A stretch of 64,000 nt of DNA from Opitutaceae bacterium. Its GTDB lineage: Bacteria > Verrucomicrobiota > Verrucomicrobiia > Opitutales > Opitutaceae. Below, in pieces: positions 19,537-29,296 of the stretch. The number at the start of each line of letters is the position of its first letter. Position 1 is the first letter of the stretch. Position numbers and translations under genes: made by a program. The stretch spans positions 47,823-111,822 of the forward strand of contig PAUB01000034.1 in assembly GCA_002713695.1 (NCBI GenBank), written 5' to 3'. The notes below the pieces were generated by a model, which saw only the letters and a program-made list of their open reading frames with translations, did not search any database and had not been told where the DNA came from.

Positions 19537-21087
19537 GTGTCGAAAAAGCTGAAAAACATCGGACTCGTCTCGGGATTGACGGTGGTCTCCCGTGTCCTGG
19601 GTCTGGTGAGGGATCAGCTCAGCGCGGCAGTGTTTGGTATCAGCGCCCTGAATTCTGCATTCATTACTGCTTTCAGTTTGCCGAATTTGTTTCGTCGGTT
19701 GTTGGGCGAGGGTGCCTTGACGGCCGCCTTTGTGCCGACTTTGCAGGATGAATTACACGAGAATGATCGGGCGGGAGCTTTCCGATTGCTGAGTCAGGTG
19801 GCGAGTTGGCTCGCGTTGGTCACTGGTGGTCTCGTCGTGCTGGGGATGTTGTTCTTCAGTCAGGCGCATCGCATGGGTCGACATGACGATAAGTGGGTGC
19901 TCGCGGCGGATCTGACCGTGTTTCTTTTTCCCTATCTAGCCTTGGTCTGTATGGCGGCCGCGTTTAGTGCGGCGCTGAATGTCTTGGAGAGATTCCTCGA
20001 ACCGGCGCTGTCGCCGATCTGGTTGAATCTCGCGATGATTCTTTGTCTAGGTGGGGCCGGGTTGAGTTTTGCGGAAACAGCCGAGGGACGAATGGCGTGG
20101 TTATGCACTGGGGTGCTCATCGGTGGCGTGCTGCAAATGGTGGTGCCGGCGGGAGTGCTGATGCGCGAAGGATGGCGCCCGCGATTGGATTTCACACTTA
20201 CTCCACGCGTGAAGATGATCGCGTTGCTGATGGTTCCGGGGCTGTTCGGCACGGCGATCTATCAGATCAATATTCTAGTGTCCCGCCTGCTGGCATTTTC
20301 TCTGAATGACTCAGCTGCCTCAGTCTTGTTTTACGCTAACCGTCTGACTGAGTTGCCGATCGGAGTATTTGCCATCGCGGTGGCCACGGTCGTTTACCCG
20401 ATGTTGGCGAAACACGCGGCACAGGGAAATCAAGACTTAATGGCGAAGGATTACCAGAAAGGACTACGTCTGATCATGATCATCAATGTGCCCGCGGCGG
20501 TGGGGTTGGCATTGCTCGGCGAACCGATCATTAGAGTGCTTTTCGAACGGGGAGCATTCACCGCTGCGGATACGCAAATGATGGCACCTCTGTTGATCCT
20601 GTTTGCGGTGGGAATGCCGTTTTTCTCGGTCTCGAGTTTGAGCACACGCGCTTTTTATGCACTGAAAGATACGGCGACTCCGGTGAAACTCGCGGGGGTG
20701 AGTTTCCTCTTCAACCTCGGTTTGAGTCTTGCTTTGATGTATCGAATCGGTGTCGCTGGATTGGTCATTGCGAGTGTCATGTCGATTGTGGTGCAGACCC
20801 TGCTGATGCAGCGCTTGCTCACGAAACGCTTACCGGCACTTACGTTTGGTCCTTTGTGGAAATCTCTGGCGAAGGTGTTACTCGCGGCGCTGCTGATGGG
20901 CGTGGTCGTGGGTGGAGGCTGGGAGTTTTTAAGCTCTAACTATGCCGGTGGAATGAAGGTCGATCTGGTGGCCCTAGCAGCACTGATTCCGCTGGGCGCA
21001 GGACTTTATGGTCTGTGTCTCTGGGGATTGAGAATTGAAGGCCGAGAAGACATTACCGCTTTCTTCGCGCACCGTCGTAATCGCTGA
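19537..21087 (+). CDS. murJ: MurJ (MviN), lipid II flippase
   Basis: Polytopic membrane protein of the MOP superfamily; 516 residues with about 14 hydrophobic helices. It moves lipid II across the inner membrane. Family signatures: GLTVVSRVLGLVRDQLSAAV at the start, FSLPNLFRRLLGEGALTAAF, and PVKLAGVSFLFNLGLSLALM. The start is GTG, with AGGGG about 15 bases upstream. It complements the cell-wall genes at the left of the window. Confidence 0.95.
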   Translation: MSKKLKNIGLVSGLTVVSRVLGLVRDQLSAAVFGISALNSAFITAFSLPNLFRRLLGEGALTAAFVPTLQDELHENDRAGAFRLLSQVASWLALVTGGLVVLGMLFFSQAHRMGRHDDKWVLAADLTVFLFPYLALVCMAAAFSAALNVLERFLEPALSPIWLNLAMILCLGGAGLSFAETAEGRMAWLCTGVLIGGVLQMVVPAGVLMREGWRPRLDFTLTPRVKMIALLMVPGLFGTAIYQINILVSRLLAFSLNDSAASVLFYANRLTELPIGVFAIAVATVVYPMLAKHAAQGNQDLMAKDYQKGLRLIMIINVPAAVGLALLGEPIIRVLFERGAFTAADTQMMAPLLILFAVGMPFFSVSSLSTRAFYALKDTATPVKLAGVSFLFNLGLSLALMYRIGVAGLVIASVMSIVVQTLLMQRLLTKRLPALTFGPLWKSLAKVLLAALLMGVVVGGGWEFLSSNYAGGMKVDLVALAALIPLGAGLYGLCLWGLRIEGREDITAFFAHRRNR

Positions 21088-21089
21088 TC

Positions 21090-22049
21090 ATGAAACTGAA
21101 AATTGATTGGTTTCTGGTGGGAATGGCGGCAGCGGTATTAATTGCCTGGGGTTGGCCCAATCCGGGTGCGAGTGGGGGATGGTTGCAGCCGAAGATGCTG
21201 ACGAAGGTTGGTGTCGCGCTGATCTTTTTTCTACATGGCATCCAGTTGCCTTTCGAAGTATTGCGCGCGGGCACGTTGCGGTGGCCGGTGCATAGCGTGG
21301 TGCAATCGAGCACTTTTATTTTGTTTCCATTGTTGGGCTTGGCGCTGATCGCGTTACCCGGAATCGTGGGTGACTTGCGCTTGGGATTGTTCTTTTTGTG
21401 CGTTCTCCCTTCGACCATTTCGTCGTCGGTGGCTCTGACCGCGACGGCGCGAGGTAATGTGCCGGTGGCAGTGTTCAACGCGACGTTCTCAAATTTGGCC
21501 GGCGTGCTATTCACTCCACTATTGGTTGGACTGGTGATGGAAGCGAGTGGCCTGCGGATTCCTTTCGGAGAGGTGTTTTTCGATCTGGTGCGCTGGTTAG
21601 TGCTGCCGCTCTTAGTGGGTCAACTGCTGCGCCCTTGGTTGGGAGCGATGATTCAACGTCAGAAGCGATGGGCGACTAAAGTAGATCGCACCGTGATCTT
21701 GCTACTCGTTTACACGTCGTTTTGCGAATCCGTGAAACAGGGAATATGGACGAATTACGGCTGGGGAAATGTGGCGATGCTCACGCTCGTGTCGCTGATC
21801 CTGTTTGTCGTCGTGATCGTGGTGACGCGGGCGGTGAGTCGGATCCTGAAGTTTCCACGAGAAGAGGAGATCGTCGTGATGTTCTGTGGATCCCAAAAAA
21901 CCCTCGCGGCGGGAATCCCCATGGCGCAGTTGATCTTTGCCGGACATCCGGCGATGGGGCTTATCCTGCTACCGATTATGATTTACCACCCACTGCAGTT
22001 GATTCTGTGCAGTGGGTTGGCTTCACGCTGGGCGCGCCGGGCGAACTGA
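21090..22049 (+). CDS. Bile acid:sodium symporter (BASS/SBF-like, YfeH type) transporter
   Basis: 319 residues with about nine to ten hydrophobic segments. LTKVGVALIFFLHGIQLP, VLPSTISSSVALTATARGNV and FCGSQKTLAAGIPMA are typical of the SBF-like branch (YfeH/RCH1 type). The conserved polar residues in the unwound helices are present. Substrate unknown; relatives move organic anions with sodium. It starts two bases after murJ on the same strand, so it is probably cotranscribed. Its stop touches the convergent ABC permease. Confidence 0.88.
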   Translation: MKLKIDWFLVGMAAAVLIAWGWPNPGASGGWLQPKMLTKVGVALIFFLHGIQLPFEVLRAGTLRWPVHSVVQSSTFILFPLLGLALIALPGIVGDLRLGLFFLCVLPSTISSSVALTATARGNVPVAVFNATFSNLAGVLFTPLLVGLVMEASGLRIPFGEVFFDLVRWLVLPLLVGQLLRPWLGAMIQRQKRWATKVDRTVILLLVYTSFCESVKQGIWTNYGWGNVAMLTLVSLILFVVVIVVTRAVSRILKFPREEEIVVMFCGSQKTLAAGIPMAQLIFAGHPAMGLILLPIMIYHPLQLILCSGLASRWARRAN

Positions 22050-22901
22050 TTATCCCTTGATCGCGCCGGCGGAGAGACCGCGAACGAAGAGGCGCATCGT
22101 GAAGAGGAAGATCACGATCAGCGGAATCGCTCCGAGGAAATAGGAGGCCATGATCTTACCCCATGGTTTCACATATTCGCCATCCAGATAGATCAGACCG
22201 ACACCGAGCGTGAAGAGCTCTTTGTCGCGAAGGATGATCAAAGGAAGCAGGAAGTCATTCCAGGCGTTGAGGAAGGAAAGGATTGCGAGCGTGCCGATGA
22301 TCGGCCCCGACATCGGGATCACGATGTTGATGACCTGCTGGAAATGAGAGGCGCCATCCATCTCGGCGGCTTCAAATAAATCCTTGGGTAGATCTTCAAG
22401 GAAATGCCGCAGCACGAAAATATTGAAAACTTGTCCGCCTGCCACGCCGACTAGAATCAGGGCGAGCAGGGTGTTGAGGAGGCTCATGGACTTCAGCAGC
22501 ATGAACAACGGCACGATATTCGTGACGGTGGGGAGCAGCATGAGGAAGAGAAACAGGGCCCAAAGTAGTCCGCTAAATGGCAACTTATGCCGGGCGAAAA
22601 AGTAGGAACCGAGAATCGCGAGGAAGAGCGAACAGATCGTCGTGGTGACGGCTACGAATACGGTGTTGGCCAGATAAGGGCCGACGAGCTTGATGGCGAA
22701 GAGCCAATTGCCCCAATTCCATTCGGTGGGCGAGAGTGGCAACCAAGGTTGCTGAATGAAGGACGCGTTGTCCTTAAAGCTCACTTGAAACATCATGTAG
22801 AGCGGGAAGAGCTCGATCAGAATGAAACTCCAAATGATGACATGCTTGGGCCAGTCGACCTTACGGTGCAGGCGAGCGATAGTGTTGTCGGAGGCACTCA
22901 T
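22050..22901 (-). CDS. Carbohydrate ABC transporter permease (MalG family)
   Basis: 283 residues, six hydrophobic helices. The EAA loop that contacts the ATPase reads EAAEMDGASHFQQVINIVIP, and the C-terminus RLFVRGLSAGAIKG is typical of MalG-type sugar permeases. It overlaps the upstream MalF-type gene by four bases (ATGA), so the two are translated together. No ATPase or solute-binding protein gene is adjacent in either direction, so partners must be encoded elsewhere. Confidence 0.93.
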   Translation of the reverse strand: MSASDNTIARLHRKVDWPKHVIIWSFILIELFPLYMMFQVSFKDNASFIQQPWLPLSPTEWNWGNWLFAIKLVGPYLANTVFVAVTTTICSLFLAILGSYFFARHKLPFSGLLWALFLFLMLLPTVTNIVPLFMLLKSMSLLNTLLALILVGVAGGQVFNIFVLRHFLEDLPKDLFEAAEMDGASHFQQVINIVIPMSGPIIGTLAILSFLNAWNDFLLPLIILRDKELFTLGVGLIYLDGEYVKPWGKIMASYFLGAIPLIVIFLFTMRLFVRGLSAGAIKG

Positions 22902-23845
22902 TTTTCGACGCGAACGTAGCGGTTATTGATGAGCGTGAGCCCGAGAATTACGAAGGCGAGAATCACCCCGATGGCACAGGCGTAACCGAATTCACCGGCG
23001 ACGAATGCGCGGTTATACATCCACAACCCGGGCACCATACCGCGGCCTCCCGGACCGCCGTATTCGTTGAGCAGGAGGAGTTGCAGGCCGTATTGACCCA
23101 GCGTTCCCACGACGAGGAGCACGAGGCTGAGACGCACTTGGGTGAGAATCAGAGGGAGTTCGATGTAGAGGAATTTTTGGAAAGGTCCGATGCCTTCCAA
23201 ATCAGCGGCTTCGTAAACTTCCTGTCCGATCGACTGGAGACCGGCCAGATAGATGAGCACGCCAACGGTGCCGATCCAGGGGAATCCCCAAATGAAGAGG
23301 GCGGGGAGGATGAGCTCGGGTTGCGAGAGCCAGCCGATGGGCACGTCTTGAAAGAAGACGCTCCAGCCAAAAAAATCGTTGATCCAGACGAGCACGCTTT
23401 TGAAACCAGTCGCCTCGATGATTCGATTAAGTGCCCCTAGATTCGGATCGAGGATGAACTTCCAGATGAAAAGGGTGACCAAATGCGGCACGATCATTGG
23501 CACAACGAGAAGGGCGCGATAGGCGTATTGCCACTTGTCGCTCGAGACACGGTGGATGAGCACGGCGATCAAGATGGAGGGAAGCATCTTGAACAGATTG
23601 AAAATCAGGAGAGCCCCCACGGTCACAAACGAACTGAGGAGGGTGCTGTCTTGAAAGGCGCGGGTATAGTTATCCCAACTGATGAACTGCTTGGCCTCAC
23701 CACCGGACCAATCAAAGAAACTATGATAAATGGCACTTCCCGCCGGAAAGTAAGAAAAGATGAGCACCATCAAGAGAGCTGGAACGACAAAGAAGTAGAG
23801 CTTCCATTCTCTGAGGAGTTTTTGGCGGGATATCGTAACGGGCAT
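22898..23845 (-). CDS. Carbohydrate ABC transporter permease (MalF family)
   Basis: 315 residues, about six hydrophobic helices. The EAA motif reads YEAADLEGIGPFQKFLYIEL, and the C-terminal ILGLTLINNRYVRVEK fits UgpA/MalF-type sugar permeases. First gene of a two-gene unit with the MalG-type permease. The 140-base space to the divergent nitroreductase must hold its promoter. Substrate cannot be read from the permease; oligosaccharide import is likely given the family. Confidence 0.93.
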   Translation of the reverse strand: MPVTISRQKLLREWKLYFFVVPALLMVLIFSYFPAGSAIYHSFFDWSGGEAKQFISWDNYTRAFQDSTLLSSFVTVGALLIFNLFKMLPSILIAVLIHRVSSDKWQYAYRALLVVPMIVPHLVTLFIWKFILDPNLGALNRIIEATGFKSVLVWINDFFGWSVFFQDVPIGWLSQPELILPALFIWGFPWIGTVGVLIYLAGLQSIGQEVYEAADLEGIGPFQKFLYIELPLILTQVRLSLVLLVVGTLGQYGLQLLLLNEYGGPGGRGMVPGLWMYNRAFVAGEFGYACAIGVILAFVILGLTLINNRYVRVEK

Positions 23846-23985
23846 ATGTTGAGGTAACAGACGCAGGGTACGCGGGTCTTTCAGTCAGTCCATCAGAATT
23901 CTCATGCCAAGCAGGAATTCGGATATGTCGCGAAAAATGAGCGGCAGACTTGCGAAATGCCCTCTGTCTCTGCTTTTTCCCTCAT

Positions 23986-24636
23986 ATGTCCATGATCAAC
24001 ACCGATACTTTGCTCACCGCACTTAAATGGCGCTATGCCGTGAAACAATTTGATGCGACCCGCACGGTTGATGAGCTCACCTGGTCGGCTTTGGAAGATT
24101 CGTTGGTGCTCACGCCCTCGTCAATGGGGCTGCAACCATGGAAGTTTATTGTGGTGACGGATGTTGCGATGAAGGCAAAACTCCAACCGGCAGCGTGGCA
24201 TCAGGCTCAAGTGAGTGATTGTTCACATTTTCTGGTGATGACCGTGCGGAAAGATCTGGATGAAGCCCATGTGGATCGTCACCTCGCGCGGATGAGTGAA
24301 GTGCAGGGTTCACCCATAGAGGCCTTGGGAAAATTCCGCGACATGGCTACGGGCAATTTAGACAAAGCTCGAACAGAAGGTCGGCTCGATACTTGGCAAA
24401 TGCATCAGATTTACATCGCTTTGGGTAATTTTATGACCGCCGCGGCCTTGATCGGCGTGGACACGTGTCCGATGGAGGGCTTTCAACCCAAACAGTTTGA
24501 TGAAATATTGGGGCTGACCGATACGCCCTACGCTTCGGTGGTGTGTTGCGCCGCGGGTTATCGCAATGCGAGCGACAAGTATGCGCCAAAGCCAAAGGTG
24601 AGATTCGATAAAGACGAGTTGTTCACCAGAATCTGA
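23986..24636 (+). CDS. NfsB-like nitroreductase, NAD(P)H-dependent FMN oxidoreductase
   Basis: 216 residues, matching the NfsB/FRase I length. The N-terminal ALKWRYAVKQFD with the FMN-phosphate Arg/Lys pattern, LTPSSMGLQPWKFIVV, and the C-terminal FNPKQ-like segment FQPKQFDEILGL are family features. The start ATG 23986 gives MSMINTDTLL; an upstream in-frame GTG/TTG option is weaker. The leader is pyrimidine-rich (CTCTGCTTTTTCCCTCAT), with no Shine-Dalgarno. Physiological substrate (quinone, nitroaromatic or dihydropteridine) unknown. Confidence 0.88.
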   Translation: MSMINTDTLLTALKWRYAVKQFDATRTVDELTWSALEDSLVLTPSSMGLQPWKFIVVTDVAMKAKLQPAAWHQAQVSDCSHFLVMTVRKDLDEAHVDRHLARMSEVQGSPIEALGKFRDMATGNLDKARTEGRLDTWQMHQIYIALGNFMTAAALIGVDTCPMEGFQPKQFDEILGLTDTPYASVVCCAAGYRNASDKYAPKPKVRFDKDELFTRI

Positions 24637-24706
24637 CCATTGTGACTATTTGGTGACGCCAAAGAGGCGGCTTTGACACCCGGATAAATAGGCCGAGACT
24701 ACTGTT

Positions 24707-26092
24707 ATGCTTTCACGCCGTCATTTTATCAGAAGCACTGCGATCACCACGTTGGGATTTATGGGACTGCGTGCGCTCTCGAGCCAAACGTTTCTTGAAG
24801 GCGTCACTACGGGTCTGGCGGGCTACGGGCCATTGATCGAAGATCCGCATGGGCTGATTCGTTTACCCAAAGGGTTTAGCTACACCACATTTTCGCACAT
24901 GGGCGAGGAGATGGCCGATGGTTTTCTCGTTCCTGGCATGCACGATGGGATGGCGGCTTTTGCCGGATCAAGCGGAGAGACTCTACTGGTTCGCAATCAC
25001 GAATTAGAGAGTCGGTTTGTCGAGAAAGGGCCTTACGGACCAAAGCTCGAAAGATTCGGCGAAATGCCCGAAGAAAAAATTTACGACGCAGGCAAGGGAA
25101 TCGCGCCCAACATCGGAGGCACGACCACGGTTGTCTTTAATACACGCACCCAGAAAATGAAACGGCATTTCCTAAGCTTGGCAGGCACGGTTCGTAATTG
25201 TGCTGGTGGGCCGACGCCCTGGGGCACCTGGGTGACTTGTGAAGAAGTGAACCACGAGCCGGAGCCTAATGCGGAAAAGGCACACGGTTATAATTTTGAA
25301 GTGCAGCCCTCGGTTGAGCCTGGATTAGTCACACCGGTCCCGCTCAAAGCTATGGGCCGATTCCGTCACGAAGCGATTGCGATCGATGACAACTCTGGGG
25401 CGGTTTACCAAACCGAGGATTCCGGTGATGGATTACTCTACCGGTTTTTACCCCACGAAAAGCAGACCCTAGCCGCTGGTGGTCGTTTGCAGGCCTTGGC
25501 TCTGGTTGATGAGCGTATTACTGATACTCGCAATTGGACTGCAGAGCAGTTTCCGGTCGGCAAACCGTTGGCAGTGCGTTGGATTGATTTGGATAATCCC
25601 GAGAGCCCACTCAATGACCTGCGAACACGTGGCGTAGCCGCGGGAGCAGTTCCATTTGCCCGAGGTGAGGGCGCATGGGCAGGCAAAGATGGGATCTATT
25701 TCGCCATGACGAGCGGCGGTAAAAAACTGAAGGGGCAAATTTTCCGCTATGTTCCAAGTCCTTTCGAAGGAACTGAACGCGAACGCGAAGAACCGGGGAG
25801 GTTGGAACTCTATCTGGAGCCTAATGATTCCAATATTCTAAACAACGGCGATAATATCGCGATTGCTCCATGGGGTGACCTCCTGATCTGTGAAGACAAC
25901 GACCAGCTTTGCCGTTTATTGGGCGTGACTCCACAAGGGGAGGTTTACGCTATCGCGCAGAATGTCATTCCTAAGCGTGAGTTAGCAGGATGTTGTTTCT
26001 CACCGGACGGAACTACGCTTTTCTTTAACGTGCAGACCCCTGGATATACTGTAGCGATTACCGGGCCATGGTCACATCGAGCTCAGGCGTGA
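24707..26092 (+). CDS. PhoX-type (DUF839) phosphatase, Tat-exported
   Basis: 461 residues. The N-terminus LSRRHFIRSTAITTLGFMGL is a Tat signal (SRRxFI plus hydrophobic stretch), implying folded export with cofactor. PhoX-family segments: LVRNHELE, CAGGPTPWGTWVTCEEV, GRFRHEAIAID, YQTEDSGDG, and NNGDNIAIAPWGDLLICED, supplying the Ca/Fe ligands of the beta-propeller. Likely releases phosphate from organic esters in the periplasm. I see no clear Pho box upstream. PhoX-like proteins include non-phosphatase relatives, so activity is inferred. Confidence 0.85.
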   Translation: MLSRRHFIRSTAITTLGFMGLRALSSQTFLEGVTTGLAGYGPLIEDPHGLIRLPKGFSYTTFSHMGEEMADGFLVPGMHDGMAAFAGSSGETLLVRNHELESRFVEKGPYGPKLERFGEMPEEKIYDAGKGIAPNIGGTTTVVFNTRTQKMKRHFLSLAGTVRNCAGGPTPWGTWVTCEEVNHEPEPNAEKAHGYNFEVQPSVEPGLVTPVPLKAMGRFRHEAIAIDDNSGAVYQTEDSGDGLLYRFLPHEKQTLAAGGRLQALALVDERITDTRNWTAEQFPVGKPLAVRWIDLDNPESPLNDLRTRGVAAGAVPFARGEGAWAGKDGIYFAMTSGGKKLKGQIFRYVPSPFEGTEREREEPGRLELYLEPNDSNILNNGDNIAIAPWGDLLICEDNDQLCRLLGVTPQGEVYAIAQNVIPKRELAGCCFSPDGTTLFFNVQTPGYTVAITGPWSHRAQA

Positions 26093-26099
26093 CCATCTT

Positions 26100-27101
26100 T
26101 CAACCCGGATTACTGGCGGCACGTATGGTGATCTCGCGTAAACGTGAATGCTCGACACGATCAGCTATAGGCATTTCGCCCATTTCTGCGACCATCTGAT
26201 GAATGGGTAGGGCTTCGTTGTTGGACCAAAATATGCCTGTGCCTTCCTCTAGGTAATAATAAAAGCCGACTTGATCACCATACTTCCGTTTGAAGGAAAG
26301 TCCTCCATCCAATGTGGGCGACCAATGGAGCAATTCATAGGAAAGATCGAGCTGAATTACCATGACTCCTCGGTCCGTGATTTGCTTGGTGATGCGACCA
26401 ATCGGATTGAACACGGAGGCATTGTGCTGATGGGTGCTCGAAACGACGTGGTATCTTCCGCGTAGAGCGTAACTGGCTGGACGTGCGGTTTGCGGCGAGG
26501 CCGTGGAAAGGGCGACGATTTCTGCGCCTTGGTTGGCAAGTTCCAACCAGCCGTCCTCGTAAGACATATCCCAGCAGATTTGAATGCCGAGTTTTCCGAA
26601 ATCGCAGTCGAAAACCGGGAATGCATTTCCCGGAGTGATCCCACCTTCGAGCAGGTCATCCTTCAGATCGGAAACGGGATGGTATTTGTGATACACGCCT
26701 GCCGTGGCCCCGTCGCGATCTAGTAGCACTGTTGAATTAAAAAAGATATCGGACCGTTTGTCGTCTACCAAGGTTAATGGGACGACAATGTAGCACTGAT
26801 GTTCATGTGCTTTATTGCGCATTCTTTCCATTTCCGGTCCGTCGATAGACACTGCGCGCTCGGCCGGAGTGCCGGCACGTGAATCACCAGTTAGGATTTC
26901 CTCGGGCAAGATTATCAAATCAAGTTTTTGCCCCGGATACATTTGAGCAGCTTGGCCAGCAGCCTGATCTATGATCGCTTCGACGCCACCTATTCGCTCC
27001 TCCTGATCGCGAAACTCATCAATGGGGTGCAACGTCGTGGCGATGATGACTTTTCGTGGTCCGCAGTGGTCGACTGGGGCAGAGTGTTCGGCGGGAAGCA
27101 T
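26100..27101 (-). CDS. Nitrilase-superfamily carbon-nitrogen hydrolase
   Basis: 333 residues. The catalytic triad is visible: Glu in LIILPEEILTG, Lys in GVYHKYHPVSD and Cys in GIQICWDMSYEDG. This superfamily hydrolyses amides or nitriles of small molecules in the cytoplasm. The C-terminal extension (about 270-333, including GFYYYLEEGTGIFW) is not one I recognise. Next to an MDR oxidoreductase read the other way. Substrate unknown. Confidence 0.88.
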   Translation of the reverse strand: MLPAEHSAPVDHCGPRKVIIATTLHPIDEFRDQEERIGGVEAIIDQAAGQAAQMYPGQKLDLIILPEEILTGDSRAGTPAERAVSIDGPEMERMRNKAHEHQCYIVVPLTLVDDKRSDIFFNSTVLLDRDGATAGVYHKYHPVSDLKDDLLEGGITPGNAFPVFDCDFGKLGIQICWDMSYEDGWLELANQGAEIVALSTASPQTARPASYALRGRYHVVSSTHQHNASVFNPIGRITKQITDRGVMVIQLDLSYELLHWSPTLDGGLSFKRKYGDQVGFYYYLEEGTGIFWSNNEALPIHQMVAEMGEMPIADRVEHSRLREITIRAASNPG

Positions 27102-27178
27102 ATGAGCGTTTACGGCTATGGGAGGGGATTCAATGACTCGACGTTTGATCTATCTGCAGACTCCACTAGGCTGTCTTC

Positions 27179-28177
27179 ATGCGTGCTGTTCAACTTACTT
27201 CTGTAAATCATCTTTCCGTTTATGAGGTCGCTTTGCCTCAACCTGCTGCGGGTGAAGTGACGATTACGCTCAAAGCCGCGGCTCTCAATCACCGCGATGT
27301 CTGGATCAAGCTCGGGCAATACGCAGGTCTCAAGTGGCCGTGCATTCCGGGCTCTGATGGCGCTGGTGTCGTGACTGCGACAGGTGAAGGAGTGGACACT
27401 TCATGGCTTGGCCGCGAGGTGGTGATCAATCCGAGTTTTCAATGGGGCGTGAATCAGCATTCGCAATCCGATGATTTTTCAATTCTGGGACTCCCACGCG
27501 ATGGCACGATGGCAGAGCAGATCGTTGTGCCGGTGGAGCAACTCGCCGCTAAACCAGCTCATATGAGTTGGGACGAAGCAGCGGCGTTGCCGCTGTCGGG
27601 ATTGACTGCTTATCGCGCTTTGATGAGCCGCGCTAAATTGCAACCCGGTGAGCGTGTGCTCGTTTCGGGAGTGGGTGGAGGCGTCGCGCTTTTCGCGGTG
27701 CAATTCGCTGTCGCGCAAGGGGCCGAGGTCTGGGTGACTTCGAGTTCGGCCGATAAAATTGAGCGTGCGGTCAAAGTCGGTGCTAAGGGTGGATTTCATT
27801 ACTCGCAGGAAGGTTGGGCGAAACAAGCAGCCAAAGAGGTCGGCCACTTTGATGTGATCGTGGATAGTGCGGGCGGGAAAGGATTCGACGAACTTATGAA
27901 TGCGGCTGCACCCGGAGGGCGCATCGTGTTTTATGGCGCGACGCGAGGTGATCCCTCGACGCTGGCGATGCGTAAAATCTTTTGGCGTCAGCTTTCGCTT
28001 CTCGGGACGACGATGGGCAGTCCGGCTGATTGGCAGGCGATGATCGATTTCGTCGCCGAACACAAAATCGCCCCCATCGTGAGCGATGTCTTCAATCTTG
28101 ATACTGCCGAACAAGCTTTCGCGCTCATGGAGCGCGGCGGACAATTCGGAAAAATCGTGCTGCGAATCGACGCTTAG
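27179..28177 (+). CDS. MDR-superfamily zinc-type alcohol dehydrogenase / quinone oxidoreductase
   Basis: 332 residues. The GroES-like N-terminal domain has AAALNHRDVWIKLGQYAG and PCIPGSDGAGVV, followed by a Rossmann domain with VLVSGVGGGVALFAVQFA binding NADP(H). The catalytic and structural zinc cysteines of classical alcohol dehydrogenases are not evident, so it is more like a quinone oxidoreductase or zinc-independent MDR enzyme. Its stop overlaps that of the convergent sugar kinase by four bases. Confidence 0.87.
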   Translation: MRAVQLTSVNHLSVYEVALPQPAAGEVTITLKAAALNHRDVWIKLGQYAGLKWPCIPGSDGAGVVTATGEGVDTSWLGREVVINPSFQWGVNQHSQSDDFSILGLPRDGTMAEQIVVPVEQLAAKPAHMSWDEAAALPLSGLTAYRALMSRAKLQPGERVLVSGVGGGVALFAVQFAVAQGAEVWVTSSSADKIERAVKVGAKGGFHYSQEGWAKQAAKEVGHFDVIVDSAGGKGFDELMNAAAPGGRIVFYGATRGDPSTLAMRKIFWRQLSLLGTTMGSPADWQAMIDFVAEHKIAPIVSDVFNLDTAEQAFALMERGGQFGKIVLRIDA

Positions 28178-29271
28178 CGCACGACGCGGGCCCCACCGCC
28201 GCTCATGAGTTTTTCGACTTCCTTGCGATTGGCCATTGAGGTGTCACCGGGGGTAGTCGAAGCGAGTGCGCCGTGAGCGGCGCCATATTCGACAGCTTTC
28301 TTGGCGTCGTTGTGTTCCATGAATCCGAATTGCACACCGGAGGCAAAAGAGTCTCCACCGCCTACACGGTCGAGTATTTCGAGTTCGGGATATTTACGGC
28401 TTTCGTGAAATTCGCCGTCATGCCAGAGAATCGCGGACCAGTCGTTTTTCGTCGCGGTAATCACGCGGCGAAGGGTAGTCGCCGCGACTTTGAAATTGGG
28501 GAACTCCTTCACAGCAGTTTCGATCATCGCCTTGAAGGCATCCGTTTCGATTTCCGAAATGTTGTGGTCCACGCCTTCGACTTCGAAGCCGAGTGATGCG
28601 GTGAAGTCTTCTTCATTCCCGATCATCACATCGACGTATTTCGCGATCTCCCGATTCACTTCCTGAGCCTTGTCGAGCCCTCCAATCGTCTTCCAAAGAG
28701 AAGGGCGGTAATTCAAATCGTAGCTCACGATCACGCCGTGCTTGTTCGCAGCCTTCACGGCTTCAATAGTAGTGGCGGCGGCGGATTCTGACAGTGCAGC
28801 GAAGATACCTCCGGTGTGAAACCAGCGCGCGCCAAGCGTGCCGAAGATATGATCCCAATCGATGTCGCCGGGCTTAAGCTGCGAGGCGGCAGTGTTGCCC
28901 CGATCAGGACTGCCGACGGCTCCGCGAATGCCGAAGCCACGTTCGGTGAAGTTCAGTCCGTTGCGCACATTCCGGCCAATCCCGTCGTCCTCGCACCACT
29001 GAATGAAATCGGTCGCGACGCCACCTTGCATGATAAAGTCTTCGACGAGACGGCCCACTTCGTTTTCGACGAATGCGCTGACGACCGCTGTGCGCTGACC
29101 GAAGCATTTGCGCAAGCCACGAGAGGTGTTGTATTCGCCGCCACCTTCCCAAGCCGTAAACGAACGGGCATTGCGGATTCGCCCCTCACCGGGATCGAGA
29201 CGCAGCATGACTTCACCGAGGGAGATTTGGTCGAATTTACAATCCGAGGCGGGTTTGATCTGGAGACTCAT
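28174..29271 (-). CDS. kdgK: PfkB-family sugar kinase, probably 2-keto-3-deoxygluconate kinase
   Basis: 365 residues. The N-terminal FDQISLGEVMLRLDPGEGRI and GGGEYNTSRGLRK (substrate-binding glycine pair), VSYDLNYRPSLWK and the anion-hole motif DRVGGGDSFASGVQFG with the catalytic Asp define PfkB kinases. ISLGEVMLRLDP and YDLNYRPSLW are typical of KDG kinases, which feed the Entner-Doudoroff or uronate pathways. It is about 40 residues longer than most. The ATG at 29271 was chosen over an upstream extension. The region upstream carries repeats and a dyad shared with the divergent flavoenzyme. Confidence 0.82.
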   Translation of the reverse strand: MSLQIKPASDCKFDQISLGEVMLRLDPGEGRIRNARSFTAWEGGGEYNTSRGLRKCFGQRTAVVSAFVENEVGRLVEDFIMQGGVATDFIQWCEDDGIGRNVRNGLNFTERGFGIRGAVGSPDRGNTAASQLKPGDIDWDHIFGTLGARWFHTGGIFAALSESAAATTIEAVKAANKHGVIVSYDLNYRPSLWKTIGGLDKAQEVNREIAKYVDVMIGNEEDFTASLGFEVEGVDHNISEIETDAFKAMIETAVKEFPNFKVAATTLRRVITATKNDWSAILWHDGEFHESRKYPELEILDRVGGGDSFASGVQFGFMEHNDAKKAVEYGAAHGALASTTPGDTSMANRKEVEKLMSGGGARVVR

Positions 29272-29277
29272 TGAATT

Positions 29278-29296
29278 GGGTAGGGTGTGATTAAAC
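29278..29296 (+). repeat. 19-nt direct repeat, copy 1
   Basis: GGGTAGGGTGTGATTAAAC, seven bases upstream of the kdgK start (which reads leftward). Copy 2 at 29535-29553 differs at one position. The two copies frame the intergenic region between the divergent genes. Confidence 0.5.

Noticed and set aside
23900..23930. GAATTC pair flanking a short spacer upstream of the nitroreductase
   Set aside because: Two six-base sites by themselves are expected by chance and extend no further.
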